From the NCBI GenBank assembly GCA_015143295.1, contig CM026563.1:3162001-3226000 (forward strand): a DNA stretch of 64,000 bases. Reading direction: 5' to 3'. Source of the stretch: Tetracentron sinense (lineage: Eukaryota; Streptophyta; Magnoliopsida; Trochodendrales; Trochodendraceae). The notes below the pieces were generated by a model that saw nothing but the letters and a program-made list of their open reading frames with translations, was not told where the DNA came from and ran no database searches. Positions 48,401-60,475 of this stretch are shown in pieces. The position numbers were made by a program, and so were the translations under genes. How positions within the stretch are numbered: position 1 is the first letter of the stretch; each line of letters starts with the position of its first letter.

Positions 48401-50979
48401 TCCCATATTCTCATCGGATCTGAGATTTATTTCAGATTTGATCCACATTTGGTCGCGCATCAGTAGCAATTCCGGCAAGATCACACCTCGCCGGCGGCAA
48501 CATCCACCTTTGATCATCTTCAACTGCCATTTCCAGCTCAGCAATGGACCAACAGCTCCATCACCGCCAAAGCTCTCTCGGCTATCCCTGGTTCACGCCA
48601 TTTCAGTCCTCTATTAAATATTGAAGAATCTCTTGGTGGTGATCCATTTCAGTCCAGTTTGCGATTCCACTGTAGCCATCCTCAGCTCGCCTCTTCTCTC
48701 TAATCAGTTCAGTCCAGCTCATCGTTGGCCACCACCACGGCGGCATCTCCCATCTCTTGATCTATAGAAGATCAGCTCGTACCATCAGCTTGCAGCTCTG
48801 ATCACCATTGTCTCCAGCGAAGCTTGATCAGTTCCGGCCAGCTGTTAGTTCGCTAGATTAGTCCAGCGGCTAACTTCGAATCCGATCATCTCCATCTTCT
48901 CCGATTGTCTTCCCCAGCGAGCTTTGATCCTTCCAAGGTTAGTCCTCTATCTTCCTGTTCTTTATTCCAATCTTGATGTTCGTTTCCCTGGTTTTGGATT
49001 TCTAGATCTAGATTTCTAGATCTAGAAATCCAGATCTAGACTTCTGTAGTCCCCTCCATTCTTAACTTCTTATTTTATTTTTTTTTGTTTTATTGTTTAT
49101 TTTATTTATTTTTACCTTTGCTATTGTTCCAATCCGAGTACCAGTTCTCTCTCACCATGCTCATCAGCTCCAAACAAGCAACCAGAGGCAGTAACTCATC
49201 TATGGTGGTCGCAACCCAACACCGGTGATGGTAGAAGTTTCTCTTCTCAATCACCAGATCTCTTCTCTGGCTTCACACCAAGTAGCCATCATCAACTTCC
49301 CTTCACGCCATACACGGTCAGGTATGTTTCTTTTCTCACTCTTTATTTCTTCTCATTTCATGATATGTTTTAAGAATTAATTTGTGAGATTTGAGTTGTC
49401 TCAAATTTGAAAAGCAGTGAGGTTGGCCGGATCCTCATGTTCATGGCCTGTTTTTTTTTATTTTTATTATTATTCATTCAAAAACCAGGGAACTAGTTGG
49501 CCCCTGTTCTTCTTTTCTCATGTGAGAGGGGTTTTACACAGAGACCAGTGGCTAAATTTTTGAATAAACCTAATCCTGATCATTCCATTTGATTAGGGTT
49601 AGGCTTGTTCCATTTTGTTAGAATCTGGAATCTGAGGCATTTGTAAAATCAGAAAATTATCATGTATGGAGCCTTCCTCTCCCAGTATATATTTTATTAT
49701 TCTGTGCTTGTTCAAGTTTGGCTTAAACTGAGATCTCTAATGGCCAAATTTCCAAAAGCAGATTTGTTTCAATGGATTTAATGACTGAGGTCAAGGAAGT
49801 TTGGCCAAAACTTGCTTGTTTGTCTATGATCTGGTAGAAGTTTGAAACCAGTGAGATTGGTTGAAATCTTTTGGCTACAATCTCTAGACCAGTAGGGTAG
49901 GGGCGTACTTCATCCAACTCTGAGTCAGTTGCTAAACTGAAGTGGGTTGACCAATATTAATGGTCGGCTAGCCTTAGTCCAGTAGCTGTATTTTGAACCC
50001 CTGGACTATGTATGATATTTGTTTTGAAACCCTAGTTGTCACCGTGTACTTTGTACCTTTTAATAATCCATCTATAAATCTTACGGCCATTGTATAAAGA
50101 GAAAATGAAGGTCACTAGTTTAGGCCTAGCTAGCCCGATTCTCGTTTTGGTCTTTGTTTATAATTTATTCCATGTGTGTATATGCAAATCATAGGATTAG
50201 GTAGGATTAGGCCGTAGTTTATTTTTCCTTTTTGCCTACCTTAGGCGCTTAGGTGGATTCTAACCCTAATCAACTTGCCTACCTCGTTAGTTAGTCCTCC
50301 GAAATGAGGTTATAAACTACCATTAAAAAATATAAAAAAATCAAAAAATACAAAATAACAAAAACATTAAAAAATTCTAAAATGAAAAAGGACTTACCCT
50401 AATAAATGAACGCCTCCTAGCGCTCCCCCATGAGCACCTAGCTACGTAACCAACTCCCGGAATGAGATTCATAAATCTCAATTCCGTATCCCCCAACTCA
50501 AGCACGAGTTGGAAGTGACCACACTCCGAAACGAGTATAAAAACAGTCACCCCCCCGCGAACTACTATTAGGGTCTGATTCCGACTATCCGGATAAGTAG
50601 GCAACCCAAACCAGGGTTCGACCCCAACCAAAGATAAATTTTTTACACCCCATATTAATTGGTGTTTGATTAGCAAAATTAATAACTGTTTAGGAAATTT
50701 TAAGTGATTTTAAATGTTTAGCTTAGACCTAATGAGTAGGTTACCATCATTGGATGGAGGTCCTGGGGTGCCTAACCCCTTTCCCAGGACCTAAATGGAT
50801 CTCTTACCTAAACTACTCTGGACCGTAGACCCCTTATTTTGGATTTATCTTGGGATCCTACTTCCCCTAAGTAGGTGGCGACTCTTAGAATAAATTTAGC
50901 GTTATTCCTCTACTCTCGGACCTTATCTCGACACTTAGAGTTGAGAGAGGAGGAAATGCGGTAAATTTAGGCGTTTACA
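45478..50979 (+). mobile_element. Solo LTR, Tat/Ogre-like, with a second LTR inserted in it
   Basis: It starts TGTAAACACCCC and ends AGGCGTTTACA with an exact 5-bp duplication TGGTG (45473-45477 and 50980-50984). Unit 2 gives the empty site. Own length is about 3.25 kb once the inner LTR is removed. The 3' part, with GTAGGTGGCGACTCTT and a late TAGGCAACCCAAACC motif, is typical of long plant Tat/Ogre LTRs. A 31-base phrase (CACCAACCTCCATCTCCAAG and on) is repeated near 45910 and 45976. No second LTR or internal domain was found, so a solo LTR is the simplest reading. Confidence 0.72.
46144..48393 (+). mobile_element. Solo LTR (2.25 kb) nested in the Tat/Ogre-like LTR
   Basis: It opens TGTCGCGCCCCAAAATCCC and closes TTTCGGGTCTCTACA. 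Flanks GTTCT and GTTCC form a 5-bp duplication with one mismatch. It shares end types and a GGCTGAGTA...TATA region with the solo LTR at 10174-12497. Three imperfect 31-base repeats (TATCCGGTGTACACGGCTTG) lie near 46897-46975. There is no coding content. Confidence 0.75.
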
Positions 50980-52190
50980 TGGTGCACCAAACCTCTTTTA
51001 GAGTATGCCTGAAAAATTAATTTTAAAAGCCCATTAAATCAATAAAGTCCCACAATAGATTAATTGAATTTATGAAAAATTCATTTCAAATAAATAAGTT
51101 AATCTAAAACACATAAAACATGATTTTTAGTCCAAAAAATCATTTTAGAAATAAGTCCAATTAATTAAACTCATTTGTTTAATTAAAACAATCATTTAAT
51201 TGAAAATCAATTAATCCATAGGTTAAATTCATTTTATTTAATAAAATTGATTAAATCATTAATCTGTTTTAATCCAGAGTTTAAGCCAACCATACAGTTT
51301 TCTACCATAATATTGGCAGAGTAACGGTATATAAACCGGAGTGGTTCAATTGGATGAGTTCGTTTGGACCATCTCAATTCAATCAATCAAGTTGGTTTAG
51401 CCCATAGACCAACCAGTTAGATTATTTGTTAGAGGGGTTCATTAGGACGATTTAAACAATCTGATTTAGCCATCTCATGTCGATATGTCAGATTGGTTTA
51501 GTTCAAAGACTAACCGGTTAGACTGATCTGTTTGAGTGGGTCAATCGAATGATTACCAACAAGCTAGCCTCACATAATGTAAAGAGTAGTGATTAGTTGA
51601 TCCCACATTTGGTTAGCTAATCGAATGATTTCTCATTTCGTCTCACTTTAATTGTGATTAAACTTGATTAAGCTTAATTAATTTAAGATTAATATTTTTT
51701 TCTTCTAAAATTTAAGATTAAATGAATGAACTTTATGGGTGAATGAATCTTAATCATAATTAGTAGGTGTTTAAAGGGACATATGGCAGCATGTGAACCG
51801 CGTACTACATTCAGCTACCTAGCCGAATGGACGGTCCTCAATCTATTTCCCTTAGGTAAAGAAAGCAACATAGTACTACATTCAACGAGTAAATCCTAGA
51901 TTTTTGTAAGGGTGGCATTAGTGCACAACAGTGATAGGTCCCATTCCTTGTCCAACTCAATTAATATTTTCTTTCTTGTCCTTCATCATCCTCAAGAGAA
52001 CCTTACCGCAACTATTTTGATTGGGCAACATGAATCGTGCACATCCATTCTAGTATATCAATGAAGGTATATTTTAATGGAAGTATGTTAAACAAATTCA
52101 TCCCACCAACTTCATTCATATTTTTTCGGCATTTTCTTATTTTTTTTTATAACATTCAATTTGTAACCAACTCATTTTTAATATTATAGT

Positions 52191-53424
52191 TAGGGGTGTA
52201 TCCAAACTGAGTTCGCTCAATTCAGCTTGGCTCGATCAAGCTGAACTTGAGCTTTAAATTAGACTCAATCAAGCCGAGCTGATTTTTTGAATTTGAAAAT
52301 GTGGTCAAACCGAGCTCGAGCCAAAGCTTGTTTGATTTAGCTCGACTCGAAGAAGTTCGACTTGATTGAGGCTTTGACTTGACTTGAATGTGGATTTTTA
52401 AAAAATATTATAATTGTTATTTATATATATATAATCAGGGCAGGGGCCAGAAATTTTTGTTTGGGGGGGGGGCCAATGTACATGTATTAAATAAAATTAA
52501 TTGTTTTGTGAAAAAAATCAAGGGTATTCTAAATATTGTGAGGTTGGGGGTTCGGGGCATAGCCCCCGAAATTTTTTTATTTTTTTTGGATAGAGCCATT
52601 ATATAAATAAAATTAACTAGATTTTTAATTTTTTTTTATTATACATATAAAAAATTTATAATTTTGTTTGATAGAGCCAACACTTGTTCTTTTTAACCTC
52701 AGTTAACTGTGGTTAAAATTTACTAGCCCTTGGGACTTGGGATTCAATAATATATTAGAAAAAAAATTAATTTTTTTAACTTTGGTTAACAATTTTAACT
52801 CATAGGGTTAATATTTCTTTTTAAAAACTAAGGTTATATTATTGAATCCCAAGTGTTAATAAATCTTAACCATAGTTAATACGAGTTTAAAGGGACGTGT
52901 ATTGGCCCGTGGATGTGGGGGGTGCGATTGAACTCGTGGCTAGTTATCGCAATTGGTTGTGATCCGACCTGATTTCAGTTCTTCTACCTATTTACTAAAA
53001 GGTGAGATTCAGAACAATTGGGGGCCACTAAAAAAATTTGAGGGCCATTAATAAGACTAAAAGTTTGGAGGGGCCATTATATAAGTATAAGACCGGGGGG
53101 GGGGCTACTAATGAAAAACTTACAAAATGTTTGGACCCCACTATATAGTACTAGGAAGGGAAGGGATTTCAAAAAATTTGGGGGGGAGGGGGGCATGGGC
53201 CTTGCCCGCCTCAGGCTTCGATCCTATATATAATATAAATATATTATTAATTTATTCAATTTAAAAAAAAAATCAAGCTGAGCTCGATCCACGCCGAGCT
53301 TGGCTTGAGTTTGGATGAATTTGAGCTCGAGTCATGCGAACTAATTTTGAGCCGAGCTCGAGCCTAGAATTTTACATTTCAAGTTAGGCCGAGTAGGGCC
53401 ATGCTCGGCTCGAATACAACCCTA
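52191..53424. mobile_element. hAT-like element rich in GCTCGAGC words (unit 2 copy), interrupted by another hAT
   Basis: This is the ortholog-by-duplication of 42113-45195. It starts TAGGGGTGTATCC and ends GAATACAACCCTA, flanked by ATTATAGT (52183-52190) and the decayed ATTGTTGT (53425-53432). The TAGGGKTGTATYC inverted repeat is better kept here and supports the hAT call. Confidence 0.8.
52436..53226. mobile_element. Non-autonomous hAT element (791 bp), CAGGGGCGGAGCC family, decayed ends
   Basis: It interrupts the unit 2 copy of the GCTCGAGC-rich element; unit 1 lacks it. The ends CAGGGCAGGGGCC and GGCTTCGATCCTA are decayed versions of the 13-bp family TIR. The 8-bp duplication TATATAAT flanks it, though in TA-rich DNA. 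Interior phrases (GGTTCGGGGCATAGCCCCCG and G-runs near both ends) match 15293-15909. Confidence 0.7.
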
Positions 53425-54291
53425 ATTGTTGTCCCACATCGGCCGAGTACTTGACTTCATGTTGGATTTACTTATTAAATCCTTGCACACAAGTTAGACA
53501 ATTAAAGCAATTGAATAGCAATAAATATATGAATATATATATAAATGAATCACGCAAATTGAGAGACACTCGAAAAAATCTTTCTTCAAGATAGTCGAAG
53601 TCTGCCACGTGTAAGGAAAAAAAAACATTATCTCTGGGATACAATTCAACTCGGAGTCAACCGATCAATCCCTACGAGTTTGCACTCTTCAACGGATTGT
53701 GGTGCAACAAACCTTTTTTAGAGTATGCCCAGAAAATTAATTTAAAGCTCATTAAATCAATAAAGTCCCAAAATAGATTAATTGAATTTATAAAAAATCC
53801 ATTTCAAATAAATTAGTTAATCTAAAACACGTAAACATGATTTTTAGTCAAATTAATCATTTTAGAAATAAGCCCAATTAATTAAACCCATTTGTTTAAT
53901 TAGAACAACCATTTAATTGAAAATCAATTAATCAATAGGTTAAATTCATTTTATTTAACTTAATAAAAATTGATTAAATCATTAATCTGTTTTAATCCAG
54001 AGTTTAGGCCAATCATATAGTTTTCTGCCATAATTTTGGCAGCGTAACGATATATAGACCTGAGTGGTTTAACTGGATAAGTCTATTTGGACCATCTCAA
54101 TTCGATCGATCAAGTTGGTTTAATCCGTATACCAACTAGTTAGATTATCTGTTAGAGAGGTCCATTAGGACAATTTAGATGATTTGATTTAGCCATCTCA
54201 TGTCGATATGTCAGATTGATTCAGTTCAAAGACTGACCGGTCAGACTGATTTGTTTGAGTGGGTCAATCGAACGACTACCAACAGTCTAGC

Positions 54292-56722
54292 TTTTTTGGG
54301 CTTGTCACTTTGATTGAGCTACTTGTAACACCAATCTGTGATTAACCATTTTTAGAATCACAATCAGTTCTATTCAATTGGATTTGGTCCAATTTGAATC
54401 ACAAACGGGCTTATGGTTCGACCTTTTTAGGTTGGACTGGGTATGAAAGTCTTTTTCCTCATTGGACTGGTTTGTCTTCTTCCTTTAGACAGACTAGATC
54501 TCTGATTCTAGACTCTTCTATCAATTCGGCAGAGTTTTTGTGCTCTCTAATTCGTCTGATAGGTTTGAGCATTGTCAACCCCTCCTTATATAGAGCCCCA
54601 AGTGTATGGCACCCTTTCGTTGAGTCTAACCACTCTAACTACCCACGGTCTATATTTAATAAATCTAACCACTCCAATTGCCTACCGATGAGTTGCATGG
54701 AGAATCTAGGTCTGCAAACCCACATGGGTTGCCCGAACCCACCCAGATTCAAGTGAATCACACCCACATGACCCATCTAACCGATAGCCTCGATTAAATA
54801 TGATAAAAGAAGAAGCGATCAATCGTGATGGTGCGCACGTGCAAAGTGTAAAGTGCGCGTCATAACGCCCAAAGCACATTATCCTTTACACGCCGCTCGC
54901 ACAATCACTGCACGAGTTGCGCTCACGCCTAAGATATGGTGTAAAGGTTGAGAAAATGGAAGTCTTCTATACCATATGAGCTTCCTACACCAGAAGATTA
55001 CACTCTAGTAAATTTTTAATGCATTTAAAACTTTTGTAAGTTTCTGATGTGGGGCTATGTTTTAGAAAGAAAAACACATAAGTGAAATGAGCTTGTCTCA
55101 CAAGGAGACGAAGTTTCAAGTCACCCCAAATACAAAAATAAACTATTCTTAGATTTAAATAGGAATATCTTTGAAATAAATCAAAACCACTTTAGGGACT
55201 AGAACCTAATATTTAAAATCAAAATAACTCATTTTAAATGTATTTTAAACATTAGAATCAACACTTCACAAAAGTGTACAAGGGTCTACAACTCTTCCAT
55301 TAATCAGGCCCTTTTGGAGTGAGTGCTTGAGTTTACTCTTATGACACCTTGGTGGTTACCTTAGGCTTGATCGTGTGTGTGTTTAGTGTTACCTTACCTC
55401 TAACAAAAAAAAAAAAAAAAAAACTCTTCTTGACATTTATTTGAGTAATTTTCACATTTTCTTAGTGAATCCATTTGATGCACAACAAAATCATCAAGTA
55501 GCGAAGGCGATCAGAAGAAAATTTTCAAATATCCAATCCTAAGATGTTTATATATTAGGCAAAGAGGGAAATATCTAACCATTGAACATCAAGCATGTGA
55601 GAAGCTAGCACATTAGATAGCCATAACCTTAGAATTTTTTTCTTATTAGACATGACTAATCAAACGAAAGCAACTACCAACCTAAGCATCATAAATCCCT
55701 ATTCCCTACCTACCGCTTATAGCTAAGGTAAGGTGTCTCCAATCATGAGGGTGACATTGGATGAAGTATTATAGAGAAAAATATCTCTCGGTGATGTGGG
55801 AATAACCGCTCCAAGTAGTAAGAATCCAAATGTGAGTGCTTGCGTTAAGTAGTTAAGTGATATACTATAGTTATAGTAAGAATCCAAATGTGAGTGCTTG
55901 CGTTAAGTAGTTAAGTGATATACTATAGTTATAGTAATGGTAAAAACTAAGAATTCTACATAACCTTCTTTTCGTTTTGAGTTGAGATCCTTTTAATCTT
56001 ATTGGAACATATCAACTGGGGGCAAGCCGGGGAGTGCTTAGTAGGTAGGGGATTCAAAAGATGGAGATCAATACCAAGAAAGTGTAGGATTGGAATGGGA
56101 CTAGGGCTGACTCTCAACCACGAAATGCAGGCTTGCTTCCTTAGGCCAAGAATGATGCCACTACAAACTCCAACCAAGAATTTGAAAGAAGAACAAGAAA
56201 ATGTGCAAAATCTAGAGAAAAATCACAACATAGACTTAGGACCAGTCTATAGTCAGAGATGTCCTCTCTAGCTTTTTTGGCCTTCCTCTGTCCTTCTTCA
56301 TGACCACATTGATTTGGATTGATATGATACATTGAGTTCTAGGGAACACAGAGCTCAACTTGGAGAAAAGGTTGTAACCAAGCATAATTACCAAGTACAG
56401 GTACGAATATAATACGGTAATAATTTGTTTGAGAAGTACATATGTTATACGGTAAAAACATGACAGAAGTATAGAAAATTAAAAAAAAAAAATTAATAAT
56501 TATAAATAAATAGAAATCATTATACTAACTACTAATAGTCATTTAATACAAATTATGCTTTTAACACGACAAAAATATATTTATTATACGTGTTTAATAT
56601 AGAATCCACGTATTAAACGTGTTTCATACAATAATACCCATACAATATATAATACAACAAAAGTATGATGTTTTAAACAATGACCTCATACAAGTATTAT
56701 ACAGGTACAATACACGGATTTG
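54292..56722. other. No recognised gene
   Basis: An open frame at 54394-54756 (+, 120 codons) is Ser-rich and matches nothing I know. A perfect 58-bp duplication is listed separately. 56400-56720 is an AT-rich stretch with many TATTATAC/GTATAAT words in both orientations. Confidence 0.4.
55816..55931. repeat. Perfect 58-bp tandem duplication
   Basis: TAGTAAGAATCCAAATGTGA starts at 55816 and 55874. I see no difference between the units, so the event is recent. Confidence 0.95.
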
Positions 56723-57270
56723 ATCACTGTAACGGATAAAATTCGTTAAAAAGAGCAAAAAGAAGGGGTAAAATAGGAATTTCTCACTCTGGCAAATTGT
56801 AACAATTTAGCCGACATAAGCCCACTTGGGCTATGTGCTGGCGCTCTTGAGTGTTGTCTGGCAGGTGACCTCATCATGACTACACAAGTCATGATGACTC
56901 AAAATGCCTATAAATAAGCAAGAATCACCAGAGAGAAGGGATGGATGGTGCGAAAGGCAAGAGAGGAGAGAAAGGGAAGAAGAGGAAGAGGAAGAGGAAG
57001 AGGAAGAGGGAGATCTGAGAAACTTGAGTCATTCACACCCCTACCCCGAAGTGCTATGCAGGCGGTCATTCACCTGATTCTCTCATCTTCCTTTGGTGTT
57101 ATCCAGTTACTTGATGCTCTTTATGGTCTCACAATCGATTGTGGCCACCTGATTCTCTCAAATAGGCCATGTCCGTCAGGTGCCCTCCCTGAATGGTCAC
57201 ACTGCCATTTGCAGGGGCTTGCAATTGATTAGCTGTTGAGTGCAATCACACTTGAACTTGTGTCTGCCGA

Positions 57271-57655
57271 TGTGAATAGTGCCAAATCCGTTGTCGCGTT
57301 GTGTAGTGAATAGTGCCGAATCCGTTGTCACGTTGTGCTGTGAATAGTGCCGAATACGTTGTGCTGTGAATAGTGCCGAATACGCCTGCTGTGAATAGTG
57401 CCGAATCCGTTGTCACGTTGTGCTGTGAATAGTGCCGAATACGCCTGCTGTGAATAGTGTCGAATCCGTTGTCACGTTGTGCTGTGAATAGTGCCGAATA
57501 TGTTGTGCTGTGAATAGTGCCGAATACGCCTGCTGTGAATAGTGCCGAATCCGTTGTCACGTTGTGCTGTGAATAGTGCCGAATCCGTTGTCACGTTGTG
57601 TTGTGAATAGTGCCGAATCCGTTGTCACGTTGTGTTGTGAATAGTGCCGAGCTCG
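57271..57655. repeat. Minisatellite, GTGAATAGTGCCGAATNCG units
   Basis: About a dozen GTGAATAGTGCCGAAT words are spaced by variable combinations of CCGTTGTCACGTTGTGCT and ACGCCTGCT, giving units of about 24-34 bp and a higher-order pattern. The open frames on the - strand here (HYSQHNVTTDSALFT repeats) are by-products of the array. Confidence 0.9.
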
Positions 57656-57697
57656 TTGTCCGTTGTCTGATGTACAAACGTACCCGTCGTGAGCTAT

Positions 57698-57790
57698 ACA
57701 ACGTACACGTTGTTTGCTAGACAACGCACACGTTGTTTGCTGTACAACGTACACGTTGTCTGCTGTACAACGTACCCGTTGTCTGATGCA
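57698..57790. repeat. 23-bp repeat of near-palindromes
   Basis: ACAACGTACACGTTGT and close variants start at 57698, 57721, 57744 and 57767, an exact 23-bp period. Each 16-bp core is almost its own reverse complement and contains ACGT cores. Confidence 0.9.
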
Positions 57791-57825
57791 CAACGGATGC
57801 ACAACGTATACGTTATCCGAGTTAC

Positions 57826-58035
57826 GTTGCCAGTGCCTTGTCCGAGTTACGTTGCCAGTGCCTTGTCCGAGCCACGTTGTCTGTGCCTTGTCTGAGCTAC
57901 GTTGTCCGAGCTAGAGCTACGTTGTCAGTGCCTTGTCCGAGCTGCGTGGTCAGAGCTACGTTGTCTGTGCCTTATCTGAGCTACGTTGTCAGAGCTACGT
58001 TGTCTGTGCCTTGTCAGAGCTACGTTGTCTGAGCC
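57826..58035. repeat. Minisatellite, GAGCTACGTTGTCTGTGCCTT units
   Basis: About eight units of roughly 25 bp (GAGYTACGTTGYCNGTGCCTT, some shortened) run head to tail inside the same solo LTR. Confidence 0.9.
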
Positions 58036-58333
58036 ATATTCTTTGTGCCTCCTGAGCTACAATCTCCAGAGCATAGCATCAGAGCTCGTCCTCAAGTGCA
58101 TATGCCCAGTGACCTCACGATAAGTATCTCTATACTATTATGTTCATGTGCTTGTGCCTTATACTGACTTTATCATGTGCTTGTGCCTTATACTGACTTT
58201 ATCATCGGAGCTTATTTCAGGGTGCACACCCGCCCCCTCAGACTCATTCACAGGTGGAGTTTTGCTATTATTCCTCTACCAGCTGAGCAGCTATAGACGC
58301 GTGGCATGTACGGGATTTTTCCCTTTCAATCAC

Positions 58334-59164
58334 TATGTCCCCAAGTGGAAAGTTATTCGACCCCCTTGGCTTGGCCACTGATCCTAGAAGAAGACCAGCC
58401 TTCAGTTGGCCTAGATCAAGCACACTGGGCTTGACATGGTTGCTCTTGGCTTCGCCGTCCAAGTGGCTGCTACCAGCAAAGGCCCACTGAACAATTAGGC
58501 CACCCATTTGAGTGATCCACTTCACACAACTATCTTTGGCATCTTCTTCTCCGCTAAAGGCCCTCTCTTTAATGCAAACCACGTTTTACCCAAATTGTAT
58601 TGCTATCAATATTTTCTTCTTGTAAAAATGTTGACATAAAGTTTACCAATTACCTCATAATTCTCAAAATTGCAACAACTGCTCATGGGTTTTAATTCTA
58701 AAGAGTTGAGAATTTTTGTTGTTTTTGAACTTGGAGTCTTGAAAATTCAGATTGTGCTGGCGGGCTCCCTGAGGGTTAACACAAGGGATGTTAACGCCCG
58801 GCCCCAAAACCCTCTTGTAAACAATGTGCCAGGCCTATTAAAAAATTAAAAAAGCCTGGCCCATTGACACATGAGTTATCACGGGAGGTGATTTGCTTTG
58901 CCTTCTGTTTACTTAACCCTAGCCACTTGCATCGCCAATTAACCTTTGAAGAATGAAGACTCTTCAACGACTCAACATATGAGATAAGAGACGGGCTTGA
59001 AGTTCACACCCTGGTGGCCCAGTAAATGGTAGATGCCGATATTGGGCCGGACCGATATAGGGCCCAAACATATCAAATTAAAGGACTTTATAGTTGTAAA
59101 GATGCAACCGATCCTATAATCACAGGTAAATTGCAAATCAATATTCAATCAATTACATTCAAAA
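58334..59164. other. No recognised gene
   Basis: Nothing coding is recognised. Near 58790-58870 lies a GGCCCC...TGCCAGGCC...GCCTGGCCC fragment akin to that at 23062. Confidence 0.4.
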
Positions 59165-59172
59165 GCCTACAT

Positions 59173-59325
59173 TAGGGATGGCAATTACCTGCCCCGCCCC
59201 TATAGGGGTGGTTTTTTTCCAAAAAAATCGGGGCGGGGCGGGGATGGTATAAAAAAACAAAAATCCGACTCGGGCGGGGCGGGGCGGTTTTAGTATACCC
59301 CGCTTCGGTGCCCCACCCTGCTTGC

Positions 59326-59362
<37 letters not shown>

Positions 59363-59515
59363 GGTTGGCGGGGCGGGGTGGGGATTTTCTACGTGGGGCG
59401 GGGGCGGTTTCACCATATGTATTCCCCGGTCGGGGGCGGGACAGGGCGGCTTTATAATCAGGGCGGGGCTGGGTTGGCAGAAAACCGCCTCCGCCCTGCC
59501 CCGTTGCCATTCCTA
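59173..59515. mobile_element. hAT MITE (343 bp), G/C-rich
   Basis: It opens TAGGGATGGCAATTACCTGC and closes CCGTTGCCATTCCTA, giving a TAGGRATGGCAA inverted repeat. An exact 8-bp duplication GCCTACAT lies at 59165-59172 and 59516-59523. GGGGCGGGGCGGGG words alternate with their complements around a central (TA)n tract. There is no coding capacity; a hAT transposase elsewhere would be needed. Confidence 0.93.
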
Positions 59516-60340
59516 GCCTACATCTAAAGTTGACATCAATGGATCTGAACAATTCAATCAATTGCACCCCGTTGCCCGACCTAACGCAGCCACTGGGCGC
59601 AAGGCAAAGAGCGGTCTGGTGGAATTATGACTATACCACCATAAAATTAAATACTATAGCCATTGAAGGAGTTCTTTGCGGATATTTTGGCATAATTTAT
59701 TTGATCATCCAAATCTTGCCATTGATTGGATGGTTTTGGGATCAATAAAAATTAATGTAGGATATAATCTTACTTTTTCTATAAATATATGAACCTAAGT
59801 AATCAGAGTGCATAGCGGGAGCAAGAGCTTGAGAGGGTCAAATTTCAATTTAAGATAAGGTTGAGAATGCCTCCGGAGCGGCAATATATATACTCAATGA
59901 TTTTTTGAAAATTACTTGTAAATGAAAATATATCATTTTTACTTTTTAAAGTATATGAAAGAATTAATAAATTCATTTGCCATTCAAATTTATAGTCACA
60001 ATAAACAAGATAACTATTAATATATTAAATGTATTGTGTCAAATTCAATTATAAGATCACTAATAATTAACAAATCTTACAAGAATCTTGTATTCTATAA
60101 AAAAAAATGATAAAATACACCACATTTAACATGAAAAGTGGGAATAAAAATAAAACTTCATACAAACTGTGCTTTCTATAAACCATAAACCGCGTTCTAT
60201 AAAAGTTGAAACCGGACTCCTAAGATGAGAGCAAGGTTTGAGAGCAGGAGCAATAGCAGGTTAGGAGGTTTGTGTTGCTAAGGTATTAACTTAGAACTAC
60301 TACTTACATAGAGAAATGAATATTCTACAGGATCTAATCG

Positions 60341-60475
60341 GGTACCCAGTGGTAGTGTATTCCCTCCTAAGGAGGGTGAATCCGGGTCGAGTTCTGTAGC
60401 TGGGCGTTGTTGATTTCCCCACATTTGTGTTGAGCATATACTAACCCCTAACCCCGTGACTATGCCCAAAAAAAA
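60341..60475 (+). mobile_element. SINE-like element, tRNA-derived head
   Basis: CCCAGTGGTAGTGTATTCCC resembles an A box and GGGTCGAGTTCTG, about 30 bases on, resembles a B box. The end CTAACCCCTAACCCCGTGAC leads to an A-run of eight. The spacing and A-tail fit a plant SINE; target duplications are not clear. Confidence 0.5.

Larger units (their letters stand above)
41542..51568. repeat. Second tandem duplication, unit 1 (about 1.9 kb of own sequence, swollen to 10 kb)
   Basis: CTCACATAATGTAAAGAGTA starts here and at 51569. Homology runs to 42365, resumes at 44950-45477 and again at 50980-51568. The gaps are two LTR insertions present only in this unit, one holding a third LTR. Removing them leaves about 1.93 kb, the same as unit 2 without its own hAT insertion. 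The unit is non-coding and its origin is unknown. Confidence 0.88.
51569..54291. repeat. Second tandem duplication, unit 2
   Basis: This copy runs directly on from the end of unit 1 (CAACAAGCTAGC at the junction; CAACAGTCTAGC at 54280-54291 is its own end). It lacks the LTR insertions of unit 1 and gives their empty sites, for example TTGTGGTGCAACAAACC near 53697. It carries its own hAT element at 52436-53226. Confidence 0.88.
56728..58328 (+). mobile_element. Solo LTR (1.6 kb) rich in tandem repeats
   Basis: It opens TGTAACGGATAAAATTCG and closes TTTTTCCCTTTCA, with an exact 5-bp duplication ATCAC at 56723-56727 and 58329-58333. A TATA box (GCCTATAAATAAGC near 56907) and a downstream GGAAGA-rich leader fit an LTR promoter. 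Three different tandem arrays fill 57270-58035. No internal region or second LTR is present. The family is uncertain. Confidence 0.8.

Noticed and set aside
50377-50676. 99-codon open frame on the - strand
   Set aside because: It lies in the Tat/Ogre-like solo LTR over a motif conserved as DNA among LTR relatives, not as protein.
54394-54756. 120-codon open frame on the + strand
   Set aside because: No recognisable domain and no start context or neighbours to support it; it begins in the flank of a repeat unit.
57246-57802. Open frames on the - strand with HYSQHNVTTDSALFT repeats
   Set aside because: They are by-products of the minisatellite; every frame of such an array tends to stay open.
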